Shown here piece after piece: positions 15,473-24,760 of a DNA stretch of 64,000 bases (position 1 is the stretch's first letter; each line of letters opens with the position of its first letter). The position numbers were made by a program, and so were the translations under genes. This DNA comes from Hyphomicrobiales bacterium (GTDB lineage Bacteria; Pseudomonadota; Alphaproteobacteria; Rhizobiales; Rhizobiaceae). The stretch is from assembly GCA_900465685.1 (NCBI GenBank), contig UEGR01000009.1, positions 65,703 through 129,702 of the forward strand, read 5' to 3'. The notes below the pieces were generated by a model. The model was given only the letters and a program-made list of their open reading frames with translations. It searched no databases and was not told the origin of the DNA.

Positions 15473-15622
15473 AGATATCGCTGAAACCCGATTTAAAAAG
15501 GGGCGAGGTGTTCACATCGGCGTGAACGGCCAAACTGCCGCCTTTCCTGTGGAACATCGATACCGCCTTGATTGCGCCGAACGGACATCCGACTATGTTC
15601 GCTGCAAATATTTGAGATTGGA

Positions 15623-17959
15623 ATGAAGATGGCGGACGACAGCAAGCGCATTGCCGGAATTATCGCGGCGGAAATCAACGCAAAGCCAGAGCAGGCACTC
15701 GCCGCTATCGGTCTGCTGGACGAAGGCTCGACCGTGCCCTTCGTCGCGCGCTACCGCAAGGAAGTCACCGGCGGGCTCGACGATACGCAACTGCGTCAGC
15801 TCTCCGAACGCCTTGCCTATCTGCGTGAGCTTGAAGCCCGCCGCACATCCATTCTGGAATCGATCCGTAGTCAGGAAAAGCTGACGCCCGAACTGGAATT
15901 GAAGATCGCCAATGTCCAGACCAAAGCCGAGCTGGAAGATCTCTATCTGCCCTATAAGCCGAAGCGCCGCACCCGTGCGGAAATCGCCCGCGAGCGCGGC
16001 CTTGGGCCTCTGGCCGAGGCGATCCTCACCGACCGTCGCCTTGTGCCTGCCGAGATAGCCGCGTCCTATGTCACCGGCGAAGTCGCCGATGTAAAAGCAG
16101 CACTCGATGGCGCGCGCGACATCATTGCCGAAGGTTTTGCGGAAAATGCCGAGCTGATTGGTAATCTGCGCAACTATCTGAAGGACCGTGCCGTGCTGCG
16201 TTCACGCGTTGTCGACGGCAAGCAGGAGGCGGGCGCGAAGTTTTCGGATTATTTCGATCATTTCGAACGCTGGGCCACCGTCGCCGGTCACCGCGCGCTC
16301 GCCATGCTGCGTGGACGCAACGAGGATTTTCTGTCGCTCGACATCGAAATCGATGCCGACGACACCTCACCTGTGAAACCCGTCGAGCGCAAGATCGCTG
16401 CCGCCTATGCGATTGGCGGCACGCTGCCGGGCGACCGCTGGCTGATGGAAGTGGCAGGCTGGGCCTGGCGCGTGAAGTTGTCGCTCTCGCTTTCGCTCGA
16501 CCTGATGCGCGAGCTGCGCGAGCGCGCCGAAGAAGAGGCGATCAATGTTTTCGCCCGCAATCTGAAAGACCTGTTGCTGGCCGCACCTGCCGGTTCGCGC
16601 GCCACGATGGGTCTCGACCCGGGCATCCGCACCGGCGTCAAGGTGGCAGTGGTCGACGGCACGGGAAAACTGCTCGACACCACCACGGTCTACCCCTTCC
16701 CGCCCAAAAACGATGTGCGCGGCACACAGGCTGAACTGGCCAGCCTCGTTCGCAAGCACAGAATAGAACTCATCGCGATTGGCAACGGCACCGGCAGCCG
16801 CGAGACGGAGCGTCTCGTCGTGGACATGCTGTCGGACATGCCAGCGCCAAAACCGCTGAAGGTCATCGTTTCAGAAGCGGGTGCATCGGTCTATTCGGCA
16901 TCGGAAGCTGCCGCATCCGAATTCCCGCAGCTGGACGTTTCGCTGCGCGGTGCGGTTTCCATTGCACGCCGCCTGCAGGACCCGCTGGCCGAACTCGTTA
17001 AGATCGAGCCTAAATCCATCGGCGTCGGCCAGTACCAGCATGACGTCGATCAGATACGCCTTGCCCGCGCCCTCGATGCCGTTGTGGAAGACGCGGTGAA
17101 TGCGGTTGGTGTCGATCTCAATACGGCATCCGCCTCCTTGCTTGCCCGCGTGTCGGGGCTTGGCACATCCATCGCCGAGGCCATTGTGGCCCACCGGGAT
17201 GCCGAAGGCGCCTTCAAGAACCGCAAAGAACTGCTCAAAGTCGCACGTCTTGGCAACCGCACTTTCGAGCAATGCGCGGGTTTCCTGCGCATTCCGAACG
17301 GCAGCGAACCGCTCGACGCTTCATCGGTTCACCCGGAAGCCTATGGCGTGGCGAAGAAGATCGTTGCCGCATGCGGTCGCGATGTGCGTGCGCTGATGGG
17401 CGACAGCGTGGCGCTGAAAAGCCTCGACCCGCGGGTTTTCGTGGATGAACGGTTCGGCCTGCCAACCGTGCGCGACATCATTGCCGAACTGGACAAGCCG
17501 GGCCGCGATCCGCGACCGGAATTCAAGACCGCAACCTTTGCCGACGGCATTGACGACATCAAGGACCTGAAACCCGGCATGATGCTGGAAGGCACCGTGA
17601 CCAACGTGGCCGCCTTCGGTGCTTTTGTAGATATCGGCGTGCATCAGGACGGCCTCGTCCATGTCTCGCAGCTCGCAGACCGTTTCGTCAAAGACCCGCA
17701 TGAAGTGGTGAAAGCGGGCGATGTGGTGAAGGTGCGTGTGACGGAAGTGGACGTGCCGCGCAAGCGCATCGGCCTTTCTATGCGCAAAGATGGTGGCGAC
17801 GCCACCGGGCGCAAAGATGGCGGCGATGCCCCGGCTCCGCGTGGTCCCAGCACCCGTGACCAACGCCCGGCCAAGAACTTTACGCCGCAGCGCAAGCAGG
17901 AACAGCCCGCAACGGGCGGGTTCGGCGCGGCACTGCTGGAAGCGATGAAGAAAAAATAA
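15623..17959 (+). CDS. tex: Tex-family RNA-binding transcription accessory protein
   Basis: A protein of about 778 residues (MKMADDSK start; the ATG two codons later is equally possible). Domains in order: helical N-terminal Tex region with [16 protein letters not shown], a YqgF/RNase H-like domain beginning [17 protein letters not shown], helix-hairpin-helix repeats ([17 protein letters not shown]) and a C-terminal S1 RNA-binding domain ([20 protein letters not shown]). Tex proteins bind nucleic acid and associate with transcription; a precise role in this group is not known. A short tandem duplication near the C-terminus (KDGGDATGR then KDGGDAPAP) extends the flexible tail. Single gene with its own terminator. 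Confidence 0.95.
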   Translation: MKMADDSKRIAGIIAAEINAKPEQALAAIGLLDEGSTVPFVARYRKEVTGGLDDTQLRQLSERLAYLRELEARRTSILESIRSQEKLTPELELKIANVQTKAELEDLYLPYKPKRRTRAEIARERGLGPLAEAILTDRRLVPAEIAASYVTGEVADVKAALDGARDIIAEGFAENAELIGNLRNYLKDRAVLRSRVVDGKQEAGAKFSDYFDHFERWATVAGHRALAMLRGRNEDFLSLDIEIDADDTSPVKPVERKIAAAYAIGGTLPGDRWLMEVAGWAWRVKLSLSLSLDLMRELRERAEEEAINVFARNLKDLLLAAPAGSRATMGLDPGIRTGVKVAVVDGTGKLLDTTTVYPFPPKNDVRGTQAELASLVRKHRIELIAIGNGTGSRETERLVVDMLSDMPAPKPLKVIVSEAGASVYSASEAAASEFPQLDVSLRGAVSIARRLQDPLAELVKIEPKSIGVGQYQHDVDQIRLARALDAVVEDAVNAVGVDLNTASASLLARVSGLGTSIAEAIVAHRDAEGAFKNRKELLKVARLGNRTFEQCAGFLRIPNGSEPLDASSVHPEAYGVAKKIVAACGRDVRALMGDSVALKSLDPRVFVDERFGLPTVRDIIAELDKPGRDPRPEFKTATFADGIDDIKDLKPGMMLEGTVTNVAAFGAFVDIGVHQDGLVHVSQLADRFVKDPHEVVKAGDVVKVRVTEVDVPRKRIGLSMRKDGGDATGRKDGGDAPAPRGPSTRDQRPAKNFTPQRKQEQPATGGFGAALLEAMKKK

Positions 17960-17966
17960 CAACCAG

Positions 17967-17998
17967 ACGGCCTTCACCAGCCACGTGAAGGCCGTTTC
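17967..17998 (+). terminator. Intrinsic terminator of tex
   Basis: An 11-bp perfect stem ACGGCCTTCAC/GTGAAGGCCGT with a seven-base loop, followed by TTCAC. The T-run is short, but the stem is strong and lies right behind tex. Confidence 0.75.
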
Positions 17999-18007
17999 AC
18001 ACTTTTC

Positions 18008-18083
18008 GTGATGCGCTTATCTATTTGTTTCTACGCATTATCCTACGCAAAACCGCTACGCACTTTTGCTGGAAATGCTCTAG
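18008..18083 (-). repeat. Rhizobiales intergenic repeat, copy 1
   Basis: The reverse complement reads CTAGAGCATTTCCAGCAAAAGTGCG..GCGGTTTTGCGTAGGATAATGCGT and matches the copy at 43416-43519 nearly base for base over about 60 bp. It lies between tex and the acyltransferase gene. Confidence 0.85.
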
Positions 18084-19171
18084 TTTTGTACCTGCGGCAC
18101 CGGGCGTTTTGCCTGCCCGGCCAACCGTCGGCCAACGGCGATCATCGGCTTTTCGACAAAACGATAGGTCAGGCTGGAAACGGCAAAGGCGGCCACCACG
18201 CAGAGCACCATCGTTATCAGGTCACTCCACAAGCCGGTCGGCGGCAGGAACAGAAAGATCGTCCAGAACACCGGCACGTGAAAGAGATAGATTGAATAGC
18301 TGATCTCGCCCGTCGCTGCCAAAATTTCGGATTTCGGTCGCATGGTCCAGAGTGACAGCAGAAAAACCGCATAGGCCGCGATATAGGCGGCAATGACCGG
18401 AAACTTGCCAACGATGAAGAATGTGTCGTTCCGGGCCAGCGAGAAATCACCAATCGAACCGATAATGCTCATCTGCACGATGGCCAGCACAAGCGCAGTC
18501 CAGACCGCATGCGGCGCTTTTTCGATAACGGCGAGACGCAAGAGCAGGCCGCAAAACAGAAACGACAAATGCAGCCCGATATAGATCACCGGCAAGTTGA
18601 TGCCGAACGAGCGCAGCATGAACGGCACGCCGGTGGAAGCCGCCAGCAATAACCCGGCAGCGAAGATCATCAATGGCTGGCGCAAGATGCCCGCCATGAA
18701 AGCCAGCGCGATCAGGATATAGAAGGCAAGCTCGATAAAGAGCGTCCAATAAACGCCCGACAGCCAGGGCTGGCCGAACATATTTGCCGCCATGGTCACA
18801 TTGGCGGCCAGCGTTTTCAGTTCCGGACTGTCGCCCGTGAACGTCAAATAAGCCCACATGCAAGCCAGTGACAGCCAGAAAGCCGGATAGAGGCGGAAGA
18901 AGCGCCCTATGGCAAAACGCCGGATCGGATGCTCGCCCTTATTGCCGCTTCGGATACTGAATGGCACCACAAAACCGCTGATCAGAAAGAACAGAACCAC
19001 GCCGAAACGGCCAAAGTCGAAGCTTGTGACCAAGGACATCAATATGCCGAATAACGGCGTGTCCTTATAGGTCGCGTGATGCAGTATATCGGCGAAGAAG
19101 TGATGAAACACAACTGATGTTGCGGCTATCGCACGCAAGCCATCAATATTGGAAAAACGGGCTGCCGCCAT
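18080..19171 (-). CDS. Acyltransferase-3 family membrane protein
   Basis: A 363-residue inner-membrane protein with about ten predicted membrane helices. The N-terminus has the family pattern NIDGLRAIAATSVVFHHFF (residues 8-26), where the histidine after FH is the proposed catalytic residue, and FLISGFVVPFSI near 82. Such enzymes transfer acetyl or other acyl groups to sugars of exopolysaccharide, O-antigen or Nod-like molecules. The gene is isolated; its substrate cannot be read from the sequence. Its stop lies in the Rhizobiales repeat downstream. Confidence 0.85.
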   Translation of the reverse strand: MAAARFSNIDGLRAIAATSVVFHHFFADILHHATYKDTPLFGILMSLVTSFDFGRFGVVLFFLISGFVVPFSIRSGNKGEHPIRRFAIGRFFRLYPAFWLSLACMWAYLTFTGDSPELKTLAANVTMAANMFGQPWLSGVYWTLFIELAFYILIALAFMAGILRQPLMIFAAGLLLAASTGVPFMLRSFGINLPVIYIGLHLSFLFCGLLLRLAVIEKAPHAVWTALVLAIVQMSIIGSIGDFSLARNDTFFIVGKFPVIAAYIAAYAVFLLSLWTMRPKSEILAATGEISYSIYLFHVPVFWTIFLFLPPTGLWSDLITMVLCVVAAFAVSSLTYRFVEKPMIAVGRRLAGQAKRPVPQVQN

Positions 19172-19252
19172 CTCCCCTCCAGCAAAAATATTAGCCTGAG
19201 CTTATATGGCAACCTCGCTTCTCACAAGAAGACTTACATGTTTTGATTAGTG

Positions 19253-20368
19253 TCAGATTTTATTGCCGATTGGAAAGCCGGTTGAAGCTTTTCTCACCGG
19301 CATATCTTCGGTCGGGATGATCCAGCCGCCGCAGATCGCGATACGAACCTCGTCGCCCTCTTCCAGCCGAACCGGATCGCGTACTTCGAAATGAAGGGCA
19401 ATTTCCGGCTTGGTTATGACTTCGGCCTCAATGCGCGAACCACCGCCGCGATAAACAGAACGCTTCACGCGAACCGGAATTCCACCGGTTTCGGTGAGTT
19501 TCAGATCGGCAGCCCGCACGCAGAGCTGTGCATTGGCGCGCGGCATTTCAATGCCCGAACACCGCACCTGCGTGCGGCTGCCCAGCACCAGCGCTTCGCA
19601 ATGGCCCGCTTGCGCAAAAGACACCACTTCAGCAGGCAGAACCATGCCATGGGCGATGAAGGAGGCCACCATTTCACTGGCAGGTTCTTCATAGAGCTTT
19701 CGCGGCGTATCGAACTGCTGAAGCTTGCCGTGATCCAGCACAGCGATGCGGTCGGCAAGCGCCATGGCTTCCGCCTGATCATGGGTGATGTAGATGATCG
19801 TCGTACCGGTGCGCTTGTGGAAAGCGGCGAACTCGTCTTCCATCGAGGCGCGCAGATGCACGTCGAGATTGGCCAGCGGCTCATCGAACAGCACCAGCGA
19901 GGGCGCCGCCACCAGACAGCGGGCGAGCGCCACGCGCTGGCGTTGTCCGCCGGAGAGGTTGGCGGGACGACGATCACCGAAACCGTCGAGATCGACCAGC
20001 GCAAGCGCTTGCCTCACCCGGCGCTCCCGCTCGGCCCTGGCGACCTTGGCAACGCGCAGACTGTAGCCAACATTTTCCGCCACGGTCATATGCGGCCAGA
20101 GCGCATAATTCTGGAAGACGATGCCGACCTGCCGCTTTTCTGGCGGCACATTGCCGCCTGCATGGGAGACGCAGCTGTCGCCGATGTTGATTTCACCGCC
20201 ATCGACTTCCTCGAAGCCCGCAATCATACGTAACAACGTGGTTTTGCCGCAGCCGGAAGGTCCGAGAATGGCAACGAACTCGCCGTCATTTACATCCAGC
20301 GTCACGCCGGACAGAGCCTGAAACCCGTTGAACGTCTTGGATACCTGGTCGATCTTCAGTCGCGCCAT
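19253..20368 (-). CDS. ABC transporter ATP-binding protein (PotA/FbpC type)
   Basis: A 371-residue ATPase. Walker A GPSGCGKTT is at 36-44, signature LSGGQRQR at 138-145, Walker B and D-loop VLFDEPLANLD at 159-169, switch histidine in THDQAEAMALAD near 203; residues from about 245 form a TOBE-like regulatory domain. It overlaps the end of the permease gene by 13 bases and completes the importer encoded by the two upstream genes. Class membership (ferric iron, polyamine or phosphonate-type importers) is clear, the substrate is not. Confidence 0.9.
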   Translation of the reverse strand: MARLKIDQVSKTFNGFQALSGVTLDVNDGEFVAILGPSGCGKTTLLRMIAGFEEVDGGEINIGDSCVSHAGGNVPPEKRQVGIVFQNYALWPHMTVAENVGYSLRVAKVARAERERRVRQALALVDLDGFGDRRPANLSGGQRQRVALARCLVAAPSLVLFDEPLANLDVHLRASMEDEFAAFHKRTGTTIIYITHDQAEAMALADRIAVLDHGKLQQFDTPRKLYEEPASEMVASFIAHGMVLPAEVVSFAQAGHCEALVLGSRTQVRCSGIEMPRANAQLCVRAADLKLTETGGIPVRVKRSVYRGGGSRIEAEVITKPEIALHFEVRDPVRLEEGDEVRIAICGGWIIPTEDMPVRKASTGFPIGNKI

Positions 20369-22056
20369 GGCAGGACTCCGTTTGGAAGACGCCGCGCAAA
20401 CAGATTTGTTGCAAGCATCAGCATGAATGTCACCGCAACGGCCACAATGGATAGAGCAGCCGCATAGGCGGAATCACCCGCCTGTTCGAAAGAAAACATC
20501 ACCACACCCAGCGTTTCCGATCCCGACGCCCAGAGAAGCGCCGAAACCGTCAGTTCGCAAAACGCGGTCATGAAGATGAGCACGCCGCCTGCAAGCGTCG
20601 CCGGTGCGACAAGAGGAAATATAATCGTGCGCAGCCGATAGAAAAGCCCCGCACCTGCAACGCGTGCCGCCTCCTCCATCGCGCGATCAATCTGGTGCAG
20701 ACCGGCAACCGTTGGCCGCAGCGCCAGCACGAAGAAGCGCGCGAGATAGGCGAACAGGATGATCCAGAGCGTATTGTACAGGCTGACGCCGATCACAGGC
20801 AGCGGTTTCAGGAACAGCAGCAGACAGGCAATGGCCAGCACGACGCCGGGAAGCGCATAGGGCAGCTCGGCGGCAAAATTGAGCACCGGGGTCCAGCGCC
20901 GTTTGCGCCAAGCCAGCATATAGGCGAGCGGCACGGCGATCAGAACGGCAAAAAGTGCTGCGATCAGCGACAGCAGGATGCTGTTGCCGAAGGCCCGCGC
21001 CGCTCCACCATGTTCCATGAGCACGAAGCGGAAATTTTCAAATGTCGCAGTCGCGAAAGTCAGCGGCACGCCATAGGCCGGGACCAGCGCCGACAGCGTC
21101 AACCCGATCAATGGCAGCGCGAGTACAACGACAATCATCAGCCATGCCACAACTTCCGCCAGAAGACGCCAGGGGCCGAGCGCGAAAGGGGCAGCGGGCA
21201 AGGATGTGGAGACGATGCGGAAATCGCGTCTGCGCGATGCATAATCCTGCGCTGCGATACCCGCCATAGCGATCAGCCCGATCAGCACCGATAATACGGC
21301 AACGCTCGACAGGACCGATGGCCCGCCACCGGCAAGACGTTGATAAATCAGCGTTGGCAGGACGAGATAATTCGATGGAATACCGAGAAAAGCCGGAATA
21401 CCGAAATTGCCGACACAGGAGACAAAGGCCAGAGCGGCAGCACCGATGATCGATGGTGTCATCAACGGCAATATGATGGTGCGCAGCACGGTCCATTTGC
21501 TCGCACCTGCGCTCAAACCGGCCTCGACCAGTTCACGCGGCAGTTTGCGCAAGCCTGCCCGCACGATGAGGAAAACCAGCGGCCCATATTGCACGCCGAG
21601 CAGAAAGATAATGCCCCAGACGGAATAGAGCGGATTGCGGCTGCCAAGCGGCGGAGCCATGCCCAGGAGTTTCAGAAACTGGCTCGACGGCCCGAACAGC
21701 TGGAGCCAGGCCAGCGCCGTCACCTGCGGTGCGATCAACAGCGGCGTTACATAGAAAAGCACGAAGACATTGCGGCCGCGCATATTGGTGAGGCCCACCA
21801 GCAGCGCCGCGGCAATGCCGAAGGCAAGTGCCAGCAACGTGCCGCCAATGCCGATTTGCAGGGAATGCCACGTCGCAACCCATGTCGACTGGCTGCCCAG
21901 CGTCTCAACCAGAACCGATGTTGAAAACTGCCCCTGCGGCGCAACAAGCTCCACCAGCAGTCGGCCCATCGGGAGAAGCGACAGAACCGCCACGATCAGT
22001 GTTACGCCAACAATCAGGGCCGCATCGCGGCCCTGAAGGTCTTTCATGATACGCAT
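20356..22056 (-). CDS. ABC transporter permease, two fused domains
   Basis: A 566-residue membrane protein with about twelve helices and two copies of the binding-protein-dependent permease domain, one before and one after residue 290. EAA-loop-like segments are VEAGLSAGASKWTVLRTIILPLM near 177 and the corresponding one, AARVAGAGLFYRLRTIIFPL, near 475. Fused permeases of this kind are typical of FbpB/ThiP/PhnU-like importers. It lies nine bases after the binding-protein gene. AAGG precedes the ATG. Confidence 0.9.
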   Translation of the reverse strand: MRIMKDLQGRDAALIVGVTLIVAVLSLLPMGRLLVELVAPQGQFSTSVLVETLGSQSTWVATWHSLQIGIGGTLLALAFGIAAALLVGLTNMRGRNVFVLFYVTPLLIAPQVTALAWLQLFGPSSQFLKLLGMAPPLGSRNPLYSVWGIIFLLGVQYGPLVFLIVRAGLRKLPRELVEAGLSAGASKWTVLRTIILPLMTPSIIGAAALAFVSCVGNFGIPAFLGIPSNYLVLPTLIYQRLAGGGPSVLSSVAVLSVLIGLIAMAGIAAQDYASRRRDFRIVSTSLPAAPFALGPWRLLAEVVAWLMIVVVLALPLIGLTLSALVPAYGVPLTFATATFENFRFVLMEHGGAARAFGNSILLSLIAALFAVLIAVPLAYMLAWRKRRWTPVLNFAAELPYALPGVVLAIACLLLFLKPLPVIGVSLYNTLWIILFAYLARFFVLALRPTVAGLHQIDRAMEEAARVAGAGLFYRLRTIIFPLVAPATLAGGVLIFMTAFCELTVSALLWASGSETLGVVMFSFEQAGDSAYAAALSIVAVAVTFMLMLATNLFARRLPNGVLPWRD

Positions 22057-22065
22057 CGAAATGCC

Positions 22066-23046
22066 TTATCCGCCAAACAGCTCGGAGAACTGCTTCTTGT
22101 CGGCATCAGTCTGATCGAGAACCTTCTGGGTGTCGATAGACATGATGTTGATCTTGGTGCCTTCCGGCAGCCAGGCAGGACGGCCAACGCCTTCCTTGGC
22201 AGGCAGATAGCCCTGATCCAGCGCCAGCTTCTGGCCGTCGTCGGAGAGGATGAAGTCAACGAACTTCTTGGCGCCATCGACATTCTTGGCAGTGGCCATG
22301 ATGGCGACCGGCTCGGTCACGGCAGGCACGCCTTCCGACGGGAACACGAACTCGACCGGCGAGCCCTTGGCCTTGGCGTTGAGCGCCATGAAGTCGACGA
22401 GGATGCCGTAAGGCTTTTCACCGCTGGCAACAGACTTCAGCACAGCGCCGTTGCCCTTCACGCTTGCCAGTTCATTGGCCTTGAGATTCTTGAAGTAATC
22501 CCAGCCCAGATCCTTGTTGAGTGCAAAACCGCTCAGCAGGTAAGCCGCCGCGCCCGAATAAAGCGGGCTCGGCATGACGACCTGGCCCTTATAATCGGCC
22601 TTGGCGAGATCAGCCCAATGTTCCGGCTTCTGCGATGCGCCGGTATTATAGGCAATGCCGGTGGTGATCAGCTTGGAGCCGAAATAGGTCTTGTCGGCGT
22701 CATAGGCGTCGGCTGCAAAACCATTGACCTTGGCTTCCGGATAGGCGAGCAGACGCTTGTCCTTCTTCAGGCCTTCCATGGTCACCGCATCGGCGATCAG
22801 CAGCACGTCTGGCTGCGGCGCACCGGCGGAAAATTCAGCGGCAAGCTTGGTGAGGAGTTCGCTTGTGCCGGAGCGGAAAATCTGCACTTCCGTTTCCGGA
22901 TTGGCCTTGCGGAAAGCCTCGACGGTTTTGGTCGCATCCGCTTCAGGCTGCGAGGTATAAAGCGTCAGCGTGTCGGCCTGTGCCACAGCGATGGATAGAG
23001 CAAGAAGCGCAGGTACGGCAACGGCCCGCTTCAGCATCTTGTTCAT
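22066..23046 (-). CDS. ABC transporter substrate-binding protein
   Basis: A 326-residue periplasmic protein with a signal peptide at 1-22 ending AQA. The mature start DTLTLYTSQPEADATKTVEAF is typical of the family that binds ferric iron, 2-aminoethylphosphonate or thiamine-like ligands. The double tyrosine that binds ferric iron in FbpA-like proteins was not seen, so an organic ligand is more likely. The start at 23046 has GAGGAG just upstream; the longer frame to 23193 has none. It heads the three-gene importer operon. Its neighbourhood is lysine catabolism, which makes an amino-acid-derived ligand possible. Confidence 0.85.
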   Translation of the reverse strand: MNKMLKRAVAVPALLALSIAVAQADTLTLYTSQPEADATKTVEAFRKANPETEVQIFRSGTSELLTKLAAEFSAGAPQPDVLLIADAVTMEGLKKDKRLLAYPEAKVNGFAADAYDADKTYFGSKLITTGIAYNTGASQKPEHWADLAKADYKGQVVMPSPLYSGAAAYLLSGFALNKDLGWDYFKNLKANELASVKGNGAVLKSVASGEKPYGILVDFMALNAKAKGSPVEFVFPSEGVPAVTEPVAIMATAKNVDGAKKFVDFILSDDGQKLALDQGYLPAKEGVGRPAWLPEGTKINIMSIDTQKVLDQTDADKKQFSELFGG

Positions 23047-23376
23047 GGGGTTTGCTCCTCGAATTTCGGTGTAATGCTCGCCAGCATGGCCGGCAATGCC
23101 AGCGCAGCCCTGCCGCGTGCGAACTGATAGCGCGCAGATACTGTTATGGCGATAGGCACGATCATTTCTATTCATGCTGCACCTGTCAAACATCCTGCGC
23201 CGTAAAGTCGGAAAGCAAAAAAGCCTTCCGGCGGAATCACGTCCATCGGAAGGCTTTTAAGGCATTGAATGTTCATGGCCATCAGCGATCCGCATCTCTC
23301 CAATCTGGAGACGATGCGCATCGCAATAGAGGATTTGCGCTGCGGTTTTATGACAAGCCGCAGGGGTGCAGAAAAA
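23047..23376. other. Spacer between importer operon and amaA-like gene
   Basis: No gene is seen. It holds the promoter region of the importer operon next to 23046 and the terminator of the upstream oxidase gene at 23219-23258; about 120 bases between that terminator and the oxidase stop codon hold nothing recognisable. Confidence 0.5.
23219..23258 (-). terminator. Intrinsic terminator after the amaA-like gene
   Basis: AAAAGCCTTCCG pairs with CGGAAGGCTTTT around a 16-base loop, giving a 12-bp stem; on the minus strand it ends in TTTTTTGC. It separates the oxidase transcript from the importer operon. Confidence 0.8.
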
Positions 23377-24678
23377 TCAAATTACCATTTCTGCGACATG
23401 GGCGATCTGCGCGCCTGCTTCGTAGTAAGCTTCGCGAACACCACGGAAATTCTGCGCCTTCGGATCGCTGACCGGCAGTGGCAGATCGTCTTCCTGGATT
23501 TCGCCCGAAACGAGCTGCGACAGGATCTTGCCGAACACGGTGCCCGGCACGATGCCGCGACCATTATAGCCGGAGAAGCCGACCACATTGCGCGCCAGAC
23601 GATGGAACTTCGGCAGGCTGTCATTGGTCATGCCGATCTTGCCATACCATTCCGCTTCGAACTCGACATTGCCGATCTGCGGGAACAGGCGCTTGAGCGA
23701 CTTCTTCGCCCAGGCCTTGTGCACGGAAGCGCCTGTATTGCGCAGGGCGCCGACGCTGCCGAACACCAGACGGCCCTGTTGGTCGAAACGGAAGGACGAC
23801 AGAACTTCCTTCGTGTCCCACGCGCCCTGACGTTCCGGCAGAATGCTCTTTTTCAGATTGTCGGAGAGCGGCGTGGTTGCAAAATTGAAATAAGGCAGAT
23901 GCACCAGTTCGGCGCGGACTTCAGCCCATGGCGCATTGGTGTAGGCATTGGTGGCAACGACCACCCAGTCAGCCGTGACCGAACCCTTGGCGGTCTTGAC
24001 GGTCCATTTGCCGTTCTTTTCTTCAGCACCGACCACCGGGCTGCCCGTGAAAATCTGTGCGCCTGCACCAACTGCCGCATGGGCCAGACCGCGCACATAG
24101 GCCAGCGGCTGGATCGTACCCGCACGCAGATCAAGCAACGAACCGGCATAGGCCTTGGTGCCGACCTTGGCTTCGGTTTCCCTGGCGTCGAGCAGTTTCA
24201 CATTGGCGCCACGACGCGCCCATTGCTCACAGCGGTCTTCCAGTTCCTTCAGACCCTTCGCGCCCACGGCGCAATGCAGCGTGCCCTGCTTTTCGACTTC
24301 GCAGGCAATCTTGTTTTTCTCGATGATTTCGAAAACCAGCTTCGGGCCATTGCCCAGAACATCGAGCAGACGCGCACCGTATTTTTCGCCGAGAACACCC
24401 GGCAGATCATCGGGCATCACCCACATGCCGGCGTTGACCAGACCCACATTGCGACCCGAACCGCCAAAGCCGATCTCAATACCTTCAAGGACGATCGCCT
24501 TCACGCCCTTTTCCGCCAGATGCAAAGCCGTGGAAAGACCGGAGAAACCGCCGCCCACAATCACCACGTCGGCCGTCAGGTCGCCTTGCAGCGACGTGGT
24601 CTTCGGAGCAGCCGGAGCGGTCTTTTCCCAAAGACCATGAGAGCGCGGATCGTTCAACATTGAGAGCAACCATTTCAT
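23377..24678 (-). CDS. amaA: FAD-dependent L-pipecolate oxidase-like protein
   Basis: A 433-residue DAO-fold flavoprotein. Residues 38-55 (VVIVGGGFSGLSTALHLA) bind FAD, followed by GFGGSGRNVGLVNAGMW near 70, and a C-terminal GYNGRGIVPGTVFG near 385 closes the FAD site. The pattern fits Pseudomonas AmaA, which oxidises L-pipecolate to piperideine-6-carboxylate, better than general glycine oxidases. The neighbours HglS and an AmaB-type dehydrogenase supply the following steps of lysine degradation. No clear ribosome site precedes 24678, so a start at 24660 remains possible. Substrate is inferred from context and family. Confidence 0.78.
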   Translation of the reverse strand: MKWLLSMLNDPRSHGLWEKTAPAAPKTTSLQGDLTADVVIVGGGFSGLSTALHLAEKGVKAIVLEGIEIGFGGSGRNVGLVNAGMWVMPDDLPGVLGEKYGARLLDVLGNGPKLVFEIIEKNKIACEVEKQGTLHCAVGAKGLKELEDRCEQWARRGANVKLLDARETEAKVGTKAYAGSLLDLRAGTIQPLAYVRGLAHAAVGAGAQIFTGSPVVGAEEKNGKWTVKTAKGSVTADWVVVATNAYTNAPWAEVRAELVHLPYFNFATTPLSDNLKKSILPERQGAWDTKEVLSSFRFDQQGRLVFGSVGALRNTGASVHKAWAKKSLKRLFPQIGNVEFEAEWYGKIGMTNDSLPKFHRLARNVVGFSGYNGRGIVPGTVFGKILSQLVSGEIQEDDLPLPVSDPKAQNFRGVREAYYEAGAQIAHVAEMVI

Positions 24679-24760
24679 ATATTGGAAAACGGGCTAGCCA
24701 CCCGACTGCATCTATTTCACGCCGCGAAAGCCGGATGGACAGCGCTAATTGCGCAACAAT

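Noticed and set aside
23269-24663. A 464-codon plus-strand frame over the pipecolate oxidase gene
   Set aside because: Antisense to a complete flavoprotein gene, arginine- and histidine-rich, no signature.
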